DNA of 64,000 bases from Streptomyces spiralis (lineage in GTDB: Bacteria; Actinomycetota; Actinomycetes; Streptomycetales; Streptomycetaceae): positions 84,097 to 148,096 of the forward strand of contig NZ_BNBC01000011.1 of assembly GCF_014654675.1 (NCBI RefSeq), given 5' to 3'. The translations under genes were made by a program, and so were the position numbers. Under the pieces are notes generated by a model. The model was given only the letters and a program-made list of their open reading frames with translations, did no database searches and was not told the origin of the DNA. Of this stretch, positions 33,888 through 45,284 are shown piece by piece; positions within the stretch are counted from its first letter, which is position 1, and each line of letters starts with the position of its first letter.

Positions 33888-34715
33888 TCAGGAGCCGATC
33901 TGTGCCGTGACCAGCGTGGAGAAGGTGGTCAGCCGGGTGTACACACCCGGATAACCCGCCTTGGCACAGCCGTTGCCCCAGGAAGTGATCCCTGCCAGGA
34001 CGCCCCCGACTAGCAGGGGACCGCCGCTGTCGCCCTGGCAGGTGTCTGTGCCGCCGGAGGAGTATCCGGCGCAAACCATGTCGCTCGCGACGAAGTCGGA
34101 GCCGTAGGCGCTCGCGCAGTCGGCGTCGGACGCGACCGGCACGGTCGCGGTCCGCAGCTGGTCGGACGAGCTGCCGCTTTCCGAGGTGGTGCCCCAGCCG
34201 AGGACGCGGGCGGTGGTGCCGGCTGCGTACACGCCCGTGTCGGTGGGGGAGACGTACGGTGCCGTGGCGTACGGCATCTGCGTCGACAGCGTCAGGACGG
34301 CCACGTCGTCCCCGCTCGCGGCGTCCGTGTAGCCCGGGTTGATCCAGATGCCGCTGACCTCGCTCACCGTGCCGTCGGTGCCGTCGCGGTAGGTGCGCCC
34401 GCCGACCACCCGCACACCGGCGGCGGACTCACCGGCCACGCAGTGCGCCGCGGTGACCACCTTCCTGGCCGCCACCAGGGTGCCGCCGCAGAACTGCCTG
34501 CCGGACGCGTCCGTGACCTGCATGACGAAGGGGTACGCGGTCGTCGTGGTGGGCGTGCCGCCGACGATGGGCTGGGGGACGTCGTGCGGGGGGCGGGCGG
34601 CCGCGTCGGCGCCGGGGGCGGTGAGCAGCACGGTCGCGGCGCCGGCGGCGCAGGCCGCGAGCGGGGCGGCGGTCCGTCTGCCGCGTGCCCGTCTGGCGCG
34701 AGTGGGGCCGAACAT
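33888..34715 (-). CDS. Secreted trypsin-like serine protease (S1A)
   Basis: This 275-aa preproenzyme has an Arg-rich N-region, a hydrophobic stretch (APLAACAAGAATVLLTA) and an ADA-A site, indicating a signal peptide that ends near residue 39. A short propeptide precedes IVGG at residue 50. The catalytic triad is His91 (TAAHC), Asp137 (DVAVL) and Ser230 (GDSGGP). Asp224, six before the serine, corresponds to Asp189 and predicts cleavage after Arg/Lys. Cysteines are placed for the usual three disulfides. ATG 34715 has GAGGAGAC before it, so the longer frame is not needed. It resembles S. griseus trypsin. Confidence 0.93.
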   Translation of the reverse strand: MFGPTRARRARGRRTAAPLAACAAGAATVLLTAPGADAAARPPHDVPQPIVGGTPTTTTAYPFVMQVTDASGRQFCGGTLVAARKVVTAAHCVAGESAAGVRVVGGRTYRDGTDGTVSEVSGIWINPGYTDAASGDDVAVLTLSTQMPYATAPYVSPTDTGVYAAGTTARVLGWGTTSESGSSSDQLRTATVPVASDADCASAYGSDFVASDMVCAGYSSGGTDTCQGDSGGPLLVGGVLAGITSWGNGCAKAGYPGVYTRLTTFSTLVTAQIGS

Positions 34716-34825
34716 GCGTCTCCTCGGGGGCCGCCGGTGGGGGTTCGCACGGGTGGGGTGGAGCACGGAAGTCCAAGGATCCGGTGCGCGGACTCCCGCG
34801 TGCCCGGGCGAGCGGCACGTCCCTC

Positions 34826-34854
34826 ACGCTAGGGTCCGGCGCACCCGCCTCCAA
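34826..34854 (-). promoter_or_regulatory. Candidate promoter of the secreted protease
   Basis: On the minus strand, TTGGAG (34849-34854) and TAGCGT (34826-34831) are separated by 17 nt, about 110 bp before the start. The palindrome CCCCTAGGGG lies just upstream at about 34864-34873. Confidence 0.45.
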
Positions 34855-34952
34855 TGAGGGAACCCCCTAGGGGAGTTGGGCAGGGAAAACCCTCGGTCGC
34901 CCCGGCCCGGGGCCCTCACTGGATGCACGCGGTCAGTCAACCCGCGCCGCGC

Positions 34953-37760
34953 TCACTTCGCGCGCCGGCCCGCCGCCAATCGGACGATGTCGACCCGTGA
35001 ACGGATCCCCAGTTTGCGGTAGACCCGGGTCAGGGTGGCCTCGACCGTCTTCACACTGACGAACAGCCGTCCGGCGATCTCCCGGTTGGTCGCGCCCTCC
35101 ATGACGAGCGCGGCGACCTGACGCTCCATCGCCGCCAGACCGTCCAGCACGGCCGGCCCGTCCGGTCCCGCGGGGGCGGCGTCCGGCTGCGCCGGACGGG
35201 TGGCGGCGGCCTCCACCCGGCGCAGCCAGGGCAGCGCGCGGCAGCGCCGGAACAGCCGCGCCGCCTCCTCGTACGAGGTCGGTCCCGGCCGCCGGGTGCG
35301 CAGCCGGGCCAGCGCGAAGGCGGCCCGCGCCTCCTCCAGGCCGGTGCCCAGTTTCGCCAGCCGGTCCTGTGCGGACGTCAGCTGGGTGACGGCGGCCTCG
35401 GTCTCGCCCCGGGCCGCGCGCACCAGCGCCTCGGACCGGTCGAGTACGGCCAGCACGCTCTCCCGGCCCAGCCGCTGCGCGTGCTTGCGGGCGGCGTCGA
35501 CGACCTGCTGCGCCTCGTCCGGACGGCCGAGCAGGACCAGTGCCTCGGCCAGGTCGCCGTGCCAGCGGCCGCGCGCGGGGTCGGTGACGCCGAGCCCCTG
35601 CTCCAGCTCCCGCACCCGGCTCAGCGACGCCACGGCGGCCTGGGCGTCACCGGCCACGAACTGGGCGTGGCCCAGGGCGGCCAGGGCCCGCGAGAGGTAC
35701 ATCTGGTCGCCGTCCTCCTCGGCGTGCCGGACCGCCTCCCCGGCCAGTGCCAGCGCCCGCCCGGTGTCGCCGCCGGAGGCCTCGGCGAAGCAGGCCAGCA
35801 TCGCGGTGGGGCCCTCGCCGATGCCGGTGTCCCGGGCCAGCCGCAGGCTCTCCCGGGCCAGGTCCAGGGCCCGGCCGCAGTGCCCGGCGCGCAGTTCGGT
35901 CTCGGCGAGCATACGCAGGAAGTGCACCTCGCTCTCGACCATGCCGCGCCGCCGCACCTCGCGCAGCAGGGCGGTGATGGTCGCCCGCGCCTCGGTCAGC
36001 TGGTCGCTCATCAGCAGCCAGCGGAAGCGGGCGGAGCCGACACCGTTGTGGTGGCAGGCGACGTAGGGGTCCTGAGGCTCCTTCAGCGCGCGTCTGATGG
36101 TGGCGGGCGCGTCCGGGTGGCCCATCAGGGTCTCGGTGGAGGCCTGGAAGGCCAGCGCCATCAGTTCCGTGCGCCGGTCCCGGCCGCGCGCGGCCAGTTC
36201 GGCGGCGTGCGCGGCCTCCTGGCGGGCCTCGGCGAAGTCGCCCTGCACGACCAGGGCGCGCCAGGCCAGCTGGTAGCGGACCAGGGCCAGCAGCCCCGGG
36301 TCGTCGCCGGCGTCGGCCAGCGCCTGCGGGAAGGCGGCGTCCACGTCGCCGAGGGCCTGCCCGGCCGCCTCGATCACCACCATCCAGGCCCGCACCCGCT
36401 GCGCGGGCACGGTGGCCCGGGTCAGCACCTCACGGGCGATGTCCCGGGCGAGGTCCACCTCGCCGGCCGTGATGGCGTCCTCGGCCGCCCTGAGCCGGCG
36501 CTCGTCCGGGCCCGGCACGCCGTCGGCCGGGGTGTGCCGGGCGGCGAGCAGCCCCAGCGAGGCCGCCACCGACGGGGCGCCGCGGTCCCGGGCCAGCACG
36601 GCGGCCCCGGCGAGCCGCGCGGCCACGTCCGGGTCGGTGCCGGTGGTGGCCAGGGCCAGGTGGCGGGCGCGCTCGATGGGGTCGGAGGCGGCGGTGGACA
36701 GGGCGGCGTGCGCGGCGCGGCGGTCCTGTGCGGGCGCCTCCGCGTACAGCGCGGCCGAGATCAGCGGGTGCGCGAACCGTACGGCCGGACCCTCCGGTTC
36801 GGTGGCCAGCAGCCCGAGTTCGGCGGCCTGGGCGCACTCGGCCTCGGCGTTCTCCCGGCCGGCCGCGTGCAGCAGGGCCGGGGTGGGGCGGGCGCCGGCG
36901 CTGGCCACGAGGAGGGTGCGGCGGGCGTCGGCGGAGAGCATCTCCAGGCGGCTGAGCACCAGGGCGCGCAGCGAGGTGGGCACCGGCAGCGGTTCGCCCG
37001 GCCGGGGCGGAGTGGGGTTCTCGGCCAGGGCACGGCCCAGCTCCTGGGCGAACAGGGGGTTGCCGCCGCTGGTGCGGTGTATCTCACGGACCGTGGAACG
37101 CGGCAGGCCGGTGTAGCCGCGCTGGTCGAGCAGGGCGGAGACCTGGGCGCGCGAGAGCGGGCCGAGGCGCACCGAGAGGGTGTCCGGCGGGCAGGCGCGC
37201 AGGTGGCGGTCGTACTCCTCGTCCTCGGTGCGCACCGCGCACAGCATCTGCACGGGGGTGTCGCCCAGCCGGCGGGCGGCGAAGCCGAGCAGCTCCGCGC
37301 TGGCCGAGTCCAGCCACTGCAGGTCGTCGGCGACGATCAGGACGGGGCTCTTCGCGGCGAGCGCGCGCAGCAGGGACAGCACCGCCAGGCGCAGGGCGAG
37401 GCCGTCGCGCTGGAGGGTGGACTCGCCGCGGCCGGTGAGTGCCGACTCCAGCGCGGTGCGCTGCGCGGCGGGCAGGCTGCCGGCCACCTCGTCCAGGACC
37501 AGACCGAAGAGGTCGGCCAGCGCCAGGAAGGGCAGGTGCGATTCGGACTCGGTGGCGGAGCAGCGCAACACGGTGCGGCCCGGCGGGGCATATTCGGCGG
37601 CCAATGCCCGCAGCACGGTCGACTTTCCAATTCCGGCCGGCCCGTGCAGCAGCACACTGCCGCCGCGGCCGAGCTGCTCGCGTGCCGCCGCGGACGGCTC
37701 CTCCTGGCCGATGACCAGGTCTGAGCGGCAGCTCGCAGGGCCCTTGAAGTCCCGTCGCAC
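34953..37760 (-). CDS. LAL-type LuxR-family ATPase regulator
   Basis: This protein of about 935 aa has an N-terminal AAA-type ATPase with Walker A HGPAGIGKST (residues 39-48) and Walker B-like SPVLIVADDLQWLD. A long TPR-like helical middle is rich in Ala/Arg pairs. The C-terminal LuxR helix-turn-helix is GATNREIAGRLFVSVKTVEATLTRVYRKLGI. LAL (MalT-like) proteins often activate secondary-metabolite or catabolic genes. GTG 37760 is chosen because GGGGAG lies 8 nt upstream; GTG 37766 and an upstream ATG are possible. It stands alone, so its target is not evident; no biosynthetic cluster is adjacent. Confidence 0.9.
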   Translation of the reverse strand: MRRDFKGPASCRSDLVIGQEEPSAAAREQLGRGGSVLLHGPAGIGKSTVLRALAAEYAPPGRTVLRCSATESESHLPFLALADLFGLVLDEVAGSLPAAQRTALESALTGRGESTLQRDGLALRLAVLSLLRALAAKSPVLIVADDLQWLDSASAELLGFAARRLGDTPVQMLCAVRTEDEEYDRHLRACPPDTLSVRLGPLSRAQVSALLDQRGYTGLPRSTVREIHRTSGGNPLFAQELGRALAENPTPPRPGEPLPVPTSLRALVLSRLEMLSADARRTLLVASAGARPTPALLHAAGRENAEAECAQAAELGLLATEPEGPAVRFAHPLISAALYAEAPAQDRRAAHAALSTAASDPIERARHLALATTGTDPDVAARLAGAAVLARDRGAPSVAASLGLLAARHTPADGVPGPDERRLRAAEDAITAGEVDLARDIAREVLTRATVPAQRVRAWMVVIEAAGQALGDVDAAFPQALADAGDDPGLLALVRYQLAWRALVVQGDFAEARQEAAHAAELAARGRDRRTELMALAFQASTETLMGHPDAPATIRRALKEPQDPYVACHHNGVGSARFRWLLMSDQLTEARATITALLREVRRRGMVESEVHFLRMLAETELRAGHCGRALDLARESLRLARDTGIGEGPTAMLACFAEASGGDTGRALALAGEAVRHAEEDGDQMYLSRALAALGHAQFVAGDAQAAVASLSRVRELEQGLGVTDPARGRWHGDLAEALVLLGRPDEAQQVVDAARKHAQRLGRESVLAVLDRSEALVRAARGETEAAVTQLTSAQDRLAKLGTGLEEARAAFALARLRTRRPGPTSYEEAARLFRRCRALPWLRRVEAAATRPAQPDAAPAGPDGPAVLDGLAAMERQVAALVMEGATNREIAGRLFVSVKTVEATLTRVYRKLGIRSRVDIVRLAAGRRAK

Positions 37761-38033
37761 AGTCACCGCTCCCCTCGTGGCGTGTTCTGGCCAAATTCTA
37801 GGCAACCCGCCCTTGAATTTCGGACTGTCGGCATAGTGAGGGAAATAACAGCACTCCCGGCAGAACCGAATTCAAACCACGCCGGATTGAATAGCCAACC
37901 CGCAAGCGCGCCCCCTCGAAGGTACCGCGCCCCACGGCACCCGGGCGGTCCCCCACCGGCCGATCACGGGAACTCCCTGCCGCGGTCGCACGGCCCCCCG
38001 GGCGCTGCACCAGGACGCCGTGCGGCCCCTGCT

Positions 38034-38897
38034 CTACGGCAGTACGCCCGTCCGGCGGGCCCTCGCCACCGCTTCGCCGCGGGTGTGGGCGCCGAGTTTG
38101 CGCATGGCCGAGCGGAGGTAGCTCTTCACCGTTTCCGGGGCGATGCCCAGGCGGGCGGCGGCCGTCGCGTTCGTGGCGCCCGCGGCCACGCACGTCAGGA
38201 CGTCCAGCTCCCGAGGGGCCAGGGTCACGCCCTCCGCCGCGGCCGGAGCCCGGGCCGGGGTCGGCGCCGCGGCGGCGGTGAGCAGTCCGCAGGCGTCCAG
38301 GAGTTCCGCGCGCAGCGCGGGGTCCGTGATCCGCGGGGCCAGCGCGCGCAGCGCCGCGTGGGCCTCGCGCACCTGCTCCCAGGCGGCGCCGGTCGCCGCG
38401 TCCCCGTCCGCCGGCTCCGGGCGGGCCGCCGCCAGCAGGTCCCGCGCCTCCTCGCGCACCACCAGCGCCTGCTCCACGTCGCGCGCCACCGCCACCGCCG
38501 CGCCCAGCGTCCGGTCACCGAGCGGCTGGGCCGTGCGCAGAGCGCCGTACAGCACACCGCGCACCCGGCGCCGCACCACCACCGGCACCGCCAGCACCGA
38601 GCGCAGCCCCTCCGCCGCGACCGCCGCGTCGTACTCGTGGCTGATCTGCCGGGACAGCGAGTAGTCCGTCACCGCGCACGGCCGGGCCAGCGCGACCGCC
38701 TTGCCGCCGAGCCCGTTGCCGGAGGTCACCGCCAGCGCGCTCAGCGCGAGCGTCGCCGTACCCGTCAGCTCGCTGATCCGTACCCGCGGCCGGCCCGGCT
38801 CGACCAGGCCGCCGAAGGCGACCGGCAGGCCCGTCGCGCGCCGCAGCCGCACCAGCGCACCCCGAATCTCCGCCGCCCCGGACGCGTTCGCCGTCAC
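38034..38897 (-). CDS. GAF-domain LuxR-family regulator
   Basis: This 287-aa protein has an N-terminal GAF-like sensor (about 1-150) with GLGGKAVALARPCAVTDYSLS and SVLAVPVVVRRRVRGVLYGA. The C-terminal LuxR helix-turn-helix has LAPRELDVLTCVAAGATNATAAARLGIAPETVKSYLRSAMRKLGA. It is divergent from two acyl-CoA synthetase genes, with 139 bp between starts, and is therefore the natural candidate to control them. The signal sensed is unknown. GTG 38897 has a GAG-rich site close upstream. Confidence 0.88.
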   Translation of the reverse strand: MTANASGAAEIRGALVRLRRATGLPVAFGGLVEPGRPRVRISELTGTATLALSALAVTSGNGLGGKAVALARPCAVTDYSLSRQISHEYDAAVAAEGLRSVLAVPVVVRRRVRGVLYGALRTAQPLGDRTLGAAVAVARDVEQALVVREEARDLLAAARPEPADGDAATGAAWEQVREAHAALRALAPRITDPALRAELLDACGLLTAAAAPTPARAPAAAEGVTLAPRELDVLTCVAAGATNATAAARLGIAPETVKSYLRSAMRKLGAHTRGEAVARARRTGVLP

Positions 38898-38926
38898 CTG
38901 CTCGCCCTTTCGTCACGGACCTGTGC

Positions 38927-38953
38927 CCACCACACCCCCGTTCGGGGGTGGTG
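38927..38953. promoter_or_regulatory. Dyad in the divergent GAF-LuxR / acyl-CoA synthetase region
   Basis: CACCCCCG (38933-38940) and CGGGGGTG (38943-38950) form a palindrome with a 2-nt centre, flanked by imperfect extensions. It lies between the divergent starts and could be the operator of the GAF-LuxR protein. Confidence 0.4.
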
Positions 38954-39036
38954 AGACCCGCATCACGGATTACACGATGTGACAGAGCCGCCCCGCAATG
39001 GTCCGGAGCCAACCCGGGACCACCCATGGAGGACAG

Positions 39037-40710
39037 ATGACGACGGCGACGGAGACCTTCCGCCGGGCCCGGGACTTCCTGCTGGAACACCGTGAGGACT
39101 ACGCCACCGCCTGCGCCGGCTTCGAGTGGCCCCGCCCGGAGCACTTCAACTGGGCGCTGGACTGGTTCGACGTCGTCGCCGACGGGAACGACCGCACCGC
39201 CCTGCACATCGTCGAGGAGGACGGCACCGAGACCCGGCTCTCCTTCGCCGAGATGTCCGAGCGCTCCGACCGGGCCGCCAACTGGCTGCGCGCGCGCGGC
39301 GTCGCCGCCGAGGACCGCATCCTCGTCATGCTCGGCAACCAGGCCGAGCTGTGGGAGACCGCGCTCGCCGCGATGAAGCTGCGCGCCGTCGTCATCCCCG
39401 CCACCCCGCTGCTCGGCCCCGCCGACCTGCGCGACCGCGTCGAGCGCGGCCGGGTCAGGCACGTGATCGTACGCGCCGAGGACACCGTCAAGTTCGCGGA
39501 CGTGCCCGGCTCCTACACCCGGATCTCCGTCGGGGGCACGCCCGAGCAGGGCTGGGAGCCGTACGAGGACGCCTACGCCGCTCCGGCCGCGTTCGTCCCC
39601 GACGGCCCCACCCTCGCCGACGACCCGCTGATGCTCTACTTCACCTCGGGCACCACCGCCCGTCCCAAGCTGGTGGAGCACACCCACGTCTCGTACCCGG
39701 TCGGGCACCTGGCCACCATGTACTGGATCGGCCTCAAGCCCGGCGACGTGCACCTGAACATCTCCTCGCCCGGCTGGGCCAAGCACGCCTGGTCCAACCT
39801 GTTCGCCCCGTGGAACGCGGAGGCGACCGTCTTCATCCACAACTACACCCGCTTCGACGCGGCCCGGCTGATGGCCGAGATGGACCGCGCCGGCGTCACC
39901 ACCTTCTGCGCCCCGCCGACGGTGTGGCGCATGCTCATCCAGTCCGACCTGAGCCGGCTCGCCACCCCGCCGCGCGAGGCCGTGGCCGCCGGCGAGCCGC
40001 TCAACCCGGAGGTCATCGAGCAGGTCCGCCGGGCCTGGGGCGTGACCATCCGGGACGGCTTCGGACAGACCGAGACGGCCGTCCAGGTCTCCAACAGCCC
40101 CGGCCAGCCGCTGAAGACGGGCTCCATGGGACGGCCCAGCCCCGGCTTCCGGGTGGAGCTGCTCGACCCGGTGACCGGCGCCCCGGGAGCGACGGAGGGC
40201 GAGATCGCGCTCGACCTGTCCGTACGGCCCGTCGGCCTGATGGCCGGCTACCACGGCGACGCCGACCGCACGGCGGAGGCGATGGCCGGCGGCTACTACC
40301 GCACCGGCGACGTTGCATCACGGGACGAAGAAGGATATCTGACGTATATCGGACGCTCCGACGACGTCTTCAAGGCCTCCGACTACAAGATCAGTCCGTT
40401 CGAGCTGGAGAGCGCGCTGCTGGAGCACGAGGCGGTCGCCGAGGCCGCGGTCGTGCCCGCGCCGGACGAGCTGCGTCTGGCCGTGCCGAAGGCGTACGTC
40501 GTGCTCGCGGAGGGCTGGGAGCCCGGTCCCGACACCGCGAAGGTGCTCTTCGAGCACTCCCGCCAGGTCCTCGCCCCCTACAAGCGCGTCCGCCGCCTGG
40601 AGTTCGGGGACCTGCCCAAGACCGTCTCCGGCAAGATCCGCCGCATCGAGCTGCGCGAGGCCACGGCCACGGGATCGGACAACGAGTACCGCGAGGAGGA
40701 CTTCCGGTGA
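39037..40710 (+). CDS. Medium-chain acyl-CoA synthetase (AMP-binding)
   Basis: This 557-aa ANL enzyme has the phosphate loop [18 protein letters not shown] (adenine region), [32 protein letters not shown] (A8 hinge) and the C-terminal lysine in KTVSGKIRR. Its N-terminus ([17 protein letters not shown]) resembles the mammalian ACSM and bacterial medium-chain or aromatic acyl-CoA synthetase group. It activates a carboxylic acid to its CoA thioester through an acyl-AMP. ATG 39037 has GGAGG 5 nt upstream. The stop overlaps the next gene's GTG by 4 nt. A short AT-richer patch occurs near 40310-40352. Confidence 0.9.
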   Translation: MTTATETFRRARDFLLEHREDYATACAGFEWPRPEHFNWALDWFDVVADGNDRTALHIVEEDGTETRLSFAEMSERSDRAANWLRARGVAAEDRILVMLGNQAELWETALAAMKLRAVVIPATPLLGPADLRDRVERGRVRHVIVRAEDTVKFADVPGSYTRISVGGTPEQGWEPYEDAYAAPAAFVPDGPTLADDPLMLYFTSGTTARPKLVEHTHVSYPVGHLATMYWIGLKPGDVHLNISSPGWAKHAWSNLFAPWNAEATVFIHNYTRFDAARLMAEMDRAGVTTFCAPPTVWRMLIQSDLSRLATPPREAVAAGEPLNPEVIEQVRRAWGVTIRDGFGQTETAVQVSNSPGQPLKTGSMGRPSPGFRVELLDPVTGAPGATEGEIALDLSVRPVGLMAGYHGDADRTAEAMAGGYYRTGDVASRDEEGYLTYIGRSDDVFKASDYKISPFELESALLEHEAVAEAAVVPAPDELRLAVPKAYVVLAEGWEPGPDTAKVLFEHSRQVLAPYKRVRRLEFGDLPKTVSGKIRRIELREATATGSDNEYREEDFR

Positions 40711-42299
40711 CCGCTGAGCTGTCGTACACGCACGGAACGAGCGAGACCGTCCTGCTCGGGGACACCATCGGCGCCAACCTCGACCGGGCCGTCGCGACCT
40801 GGCCGGACCGCGAGGCGCTCGTCGACGTGCCGTCCGGAAGGCGCTGGACGTACGCCCGGTTCGGTGCGGACGTCGAGGAACTGGCGCGGGCGCTGGCCGC
40901 GAGCGGGGTCGGCAAGGGGGACCGGGTCGGCATCTGGGCGATCAACTGCCCGGAGTGGGTCCTGGTCCAGTACGCCACCGCGCGCATCGGCGCGATCATG
41001 GTCAACATCAACCCGGCCTACCGCACCCACGAGGTCGAGTACGTTCTCGACCAGTCCGGCATCTCGCTGCTCTTCGCCTCCCTCGGCCACAAGACGAGCG
41101 ACTACCGGGCGATGGTCGACCGGGTCCGCGGGAAGTGCCCCGCGCTGCGCGAGGTCGTGTACATCGGCGACCCGAGCTGGGAGGCACTGCTCTCCCGCGC
41201 CACCCCGGACGTCTCGTACGAGGCCCTCTCCTGCGACGACCCCATCAACATCCAGTACACCTCGGGCACGACGGGCTTCCCGAAAGGGGCCACCCTCTCC
41301 CATCACAACATCCTCAACAACGGCTATTTCGTGGGTGAGTCGATCGCCTACACCGAGCAGGACCGGATCTGCATCCCGGTGCCCTTCTACCACTGCTTCG
41401 GCATGGTGATGGGCAATCTGGCGGCCACCTCGCACGGCGCCTGCATGGTCATCCCGGCACCGTCCTTCGACGCGAAGGCCACCCTGGACGCCGTCCAGCA
41501 GGAGCGGTGCACGTCGCTGTACGGCGTCCCGACGATGTTCATCGCCGAGCTGAACCTCCCCGACTTCGCGGCCTACGACCTGTCCAGCCTGCGCACCGGC
41601 ATCATGGCGGGCTCGCCCTGCCCGGTGGAGGTGATGAAGCGGGTGGTCGCCGAGATGCACATGGAGCAGGTCTCCATCTGCTACGGCATGACCGAGACCT
41701 CCCCGGTCTCCCTGCAGACCCGGATGGACGACGACCTCGAACACCGCACCGGCACGGTCGGCCGGGTGCTGCCGCACATCGAGGTGAAGGTGATCGACCC
41801 GGCCACCGGGGTGACCCAGCCCCGCGGCACGGCGGGCGAGTTGTGCACCCGCGGGTACAGCGTGATGCTCGGCTACTGGGAGGAGCCCGAGAAGACCGCC
41901 GAGGCCATCGACCCCGGCCGCTGGATGCACACCGGGGACCTCGCGATGATGCGCGAGGACGGGTACGTCGAGATCGTCGGCCGCATCAAGGACATGATCA
42001 TCCGCGGTGGGGAGAACGTCTACCCGCGCGAGATAGAGGAGTTCCTCTACGGCCACCCGAAGATCCGCGACGTCCAGGTCGTCGGCGTTCCGCACGAGAC
42101 GTACGGCGAGGAGGTGCTCGCCTGCGTCATCCCGCTCGATGCGGAGGAACCGCTGACGCTGGAGGAGCTGCGGGCCTTCTGCGCGGGCCGGCTGGCGCAC
42201 TACAAGATCCCGAGCCGGCTGCGGATCCTGGACTCCTTCCCGATGACGGTGTCCGGCAAGGTGCGCAAGGTGGAGCTGCGCGAGAAGTACGGTGCCTGA
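40707..42299 (+). CDS. Long/medium-chain fatty acyl-CoA synthetase (AMP-binding, FadD-like)
   Basis: This 530-aa ANL enzyme has the P-loop [13 protein letters not shown], the [10 protein letters not shown] region, [45 protein letters not shown] and the catalytic [10 protein letters not shown] end. The [16 protein letters not shown] segment is typical of FadD-type enzymes. It is coupled to the upstream acyl-CoA synthetase (GTGA overlap) with GAGGAGG in front. Two tandem synthetases under a divergent LuxR protein suggest a carboxylic-acid or fatty-acid assimilation unit. Confidence 0.9.
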   Translation: MTAELSYTHGTSETVLLGDTIGANLDRAVATWPDREALVDVPSGRRWTYARFGADVEELARALAASGVGKGDRVGIWAINCPEWVLVQYATARIGAIMVNINPAYRTHEVEYVLDQSGISLLFASLGHKTSDYRAMVDRVRGKCPALREVVYIGDPSWEALLSRATPDVSYEALSCDDPINIQYTSGTTGFPKGATLSHHNILNNGYFVGESIAYTEQDRICIPVPFYHCFGMVMGNLAATSHGACMVIPAPSFDAKATLDAVQQERCTSLYGVPTMFIAELNLPDFAAYDLSSLRTGIMAGSPCPVEVMKRVVAEMHMEQVSICYGMTETSPVSLQTRMDDDLEHRTGTVGRVLPHIEVKVIDPATGVTQPRGTAGELCTRGYSVMLGYWEEPEKTAEAIDPGRWMHTGDLAMMREDGYVEIVGRIKDMIIRGGENVYPREIEEFLYGHPKIRDVQVVGVPHETYGEEVLACVIPLDAEEPLTLEELRAFCAGRLAHYKIPSRLRILDSFPMTVSGKVRKVELREKYGA

Positions 42300-42338
42300 C
42301 GGGATGTGAACCTCCGCGCCGGCGGCGGCCGCCCGGTC

Positions 42339-43064
42339 TCAAACGCCGGGGGCGCCGCCGAGCGCGTCGGCCGGGCCGTTCACCGGTCGCGGGACGCCGT
42401 CCGGCGCGAGGACGAACAACGCGATGCGAAGCTCGTCCGCGCGGGTACGGGCCTGCTCGCTGTAGCCGGTGAGCGAGAAGTACACGCCGCCGGCGGACTC
42501 CGTCATGGCCGTCAGCCACAGGCACTCCACGTCGCGCTGTGAGGCCGGCCGCGCCGCGGGGTCCACCTGCGCCACCAGCCCCCGGGCGGCCAGCCCGATA
42601 CCGGACGGCGGCCGCTGGTCCGCCCGCCGGATGTCCTCGTACCCCAGCCACCGCAGATACAGGACGGCATCGGTCACCGCGTCCCGCGCCGTGCGGATCA
42701 CCACGGGCCGGAACACCCCGCGCCTCCCGGTACGAGGGCGCCGCCCGGCCGTGTCCCGGCTCCCGGCGCCGGAGCGGTGCGCCGTCCCGGGCTCGCGCGT
42801 CGCGTTGTCGCCGTGCTCCGCCGCCTCTCCTTCCCGTCCTTCCCGTCGCCCGCGGTCGCCGCGTCCCGGGATGCCGTCCCCGGACCGCATCCCGCTCCCC
42901 TTTCCGGCGCGGTCCCCGGTCTCCTCCGTGTCGGCGTCGCTCGGCGGGACGCGCAGGGTCGTGCCGCAGGGGCAGGCCAGTTCCGGTCGGGGCCACTGGC
43001 CGTGGCCGCCGGGGACGTGTTCGCGCCGACAGGCCGGGCAGCGCACCGGCACGCTCTCGGGCAT
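42339..43064 (-). CDS. Hypothetical protein: zinc-ribbon start, Mrr-like end
   Basis: This 241-aa protein starts with four cysteines as two CxxC pairs (VRCPACRREH and LACPCGTTLRVPP), likely a zinc ribbon. A disordered Arg/Gly/Glu-rich linker of about 70 residues follows. The C-terminal domain of about 110 residues (RDAVTDAVLYLRWLGYEDIRR, then GLVAQVD and YFSLTGYSEQARTRADELRIALFVL) resembles the restriction-endonuclease-like Mrr fold, but I do not see a complete PD-(D/E)xK motif, so nuclease activity is doubtful. GGAG lies 8 nt before ATG 43064. It is convergent with the acyl-CoA synthetase. Confidence 0.65.
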   Translation of the reverse strand: MPESVPVRCPACRREHVPGGHGQWPRPELACPCGTTLRVPPSDADTEETGDRAGKGSGMRSGDGIPGRGDRGRREGREGEAAEHGDNATREPGTAHRSGAGSRDTAGRRPRTGRRGVFRPVVIRTARDAVTDAVLYLRWLGYEDIRRADQRPPSGIGLAARGLVAQVDPAARPASQRDVECLWLTAMTESAGGVYFSLTGYSEQARTRADELRIALFVLAPDGVPRPVNGPADALGGAPGV

Positions 43065-43205
43065 GACCCAACTCCAAGGCTCCGCATCGAGGTCGCGTTC
43101 GAGGCCGCCCCGGCGGCGGCCGTCGAGGAAGCCGTCCCATGGTGCTCCGGCGGGGCCCCGGCTGTCCGGTGCTTCGCCGCGTGGCGGGCACCTCCTTGCC
43201 CTCCC

Positions 43206-43234
43206 TTGACGCGTTTCTCGCGCCCCCCTACATT
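43206..43234 (+). promoter_or_regulatory. Candidate gcl promoter
   Basis: TTGACG (43206-43211) and TACATT (43229-43234) are 17 nt apart. The predicted start near 43241 puts the operators at 43237-43272 over the initial transcribed region, a repressing position. Confidence 0.55.
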
Positions 43235-43245
43235 GATTCCAGATC

Positions 43246-43263
43246 GTAGAAACTACTTTCCGC
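43246..43263. promoter_or_regulatory. IclR/AllR-type operator at gcl
   Basis: GTAGAAACTACTTTCCGC matches the perfect catalase palindrome (48216-48233) at 14 of 18 positions and the hyi site in most. It has the GAAA/TTTCC spacing of IclR-family operators. Overlapping TTCC-N7/8-GAA boxes lie at 43237-43251 and 43258-43272. Confidence 0.6.
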
Positions 43264-43357
43264 TATACGGAAGTACGGAAGAGCTCACCGCAGGGCGCGA
43301 CGGGAGTGCGAATCCGGCAGCCGAGACAGCAGAAGACAGCCGAAGCAGGAGTACTCG

Positions 43358-45142
<1,785 letters not shown>

Positions 45143-45157
45143 CACACAAGGAACGCC

Positions 45158-45198
45158 GACAAGGGGTGGCCCGTCCGACGGACGGGCCACCCCTTGTC
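45158..45198 (+). terminator. Terminator of gcl (19-bp perfect hairpin)
   Basis: A perfect 19-bp stem (45158-45176 with 45180-45198) has a 3-nt loop, starting 16 bp after the stop. Its right arm runs into the tandem repeat array that follows. Confidence 0.9.
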
Positions 45199-45249
45199 GT
45201 GTCGCCCCTTGTCGTGTCGCCCCTTGTCGTGTCGCCCCTTGTCGTGTCG
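45190..45249. repeat. Four perfect 15-bp tandem repeats
   Basis: CCCCTTGTCGTGTCG is repeated exactly at 45190, 45205, 45220 and 45235, with a decayed fifth unit after 45250. The first unit overlaps the right arm of the gcl terminator. A similar CCCCTTGTCGT occurs at about 46019. Confidence 0.95.
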
Positions 45250-45284
45250 CCTCTTGTGGCTCCGCTCCGCAGGTCCGCGGAGCG

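Noticed and set aside
35481..37724. 747-aa plus-strand open frame
   Set aside because: Shadow of the LAL regulator, Gly/Val/Gln/His-rich without motifs.
45190..45249. CRISPR-like array
   Set aside because: The 15-bp units are directly adjacent with no spacers, so this is a simple tandem repeat.
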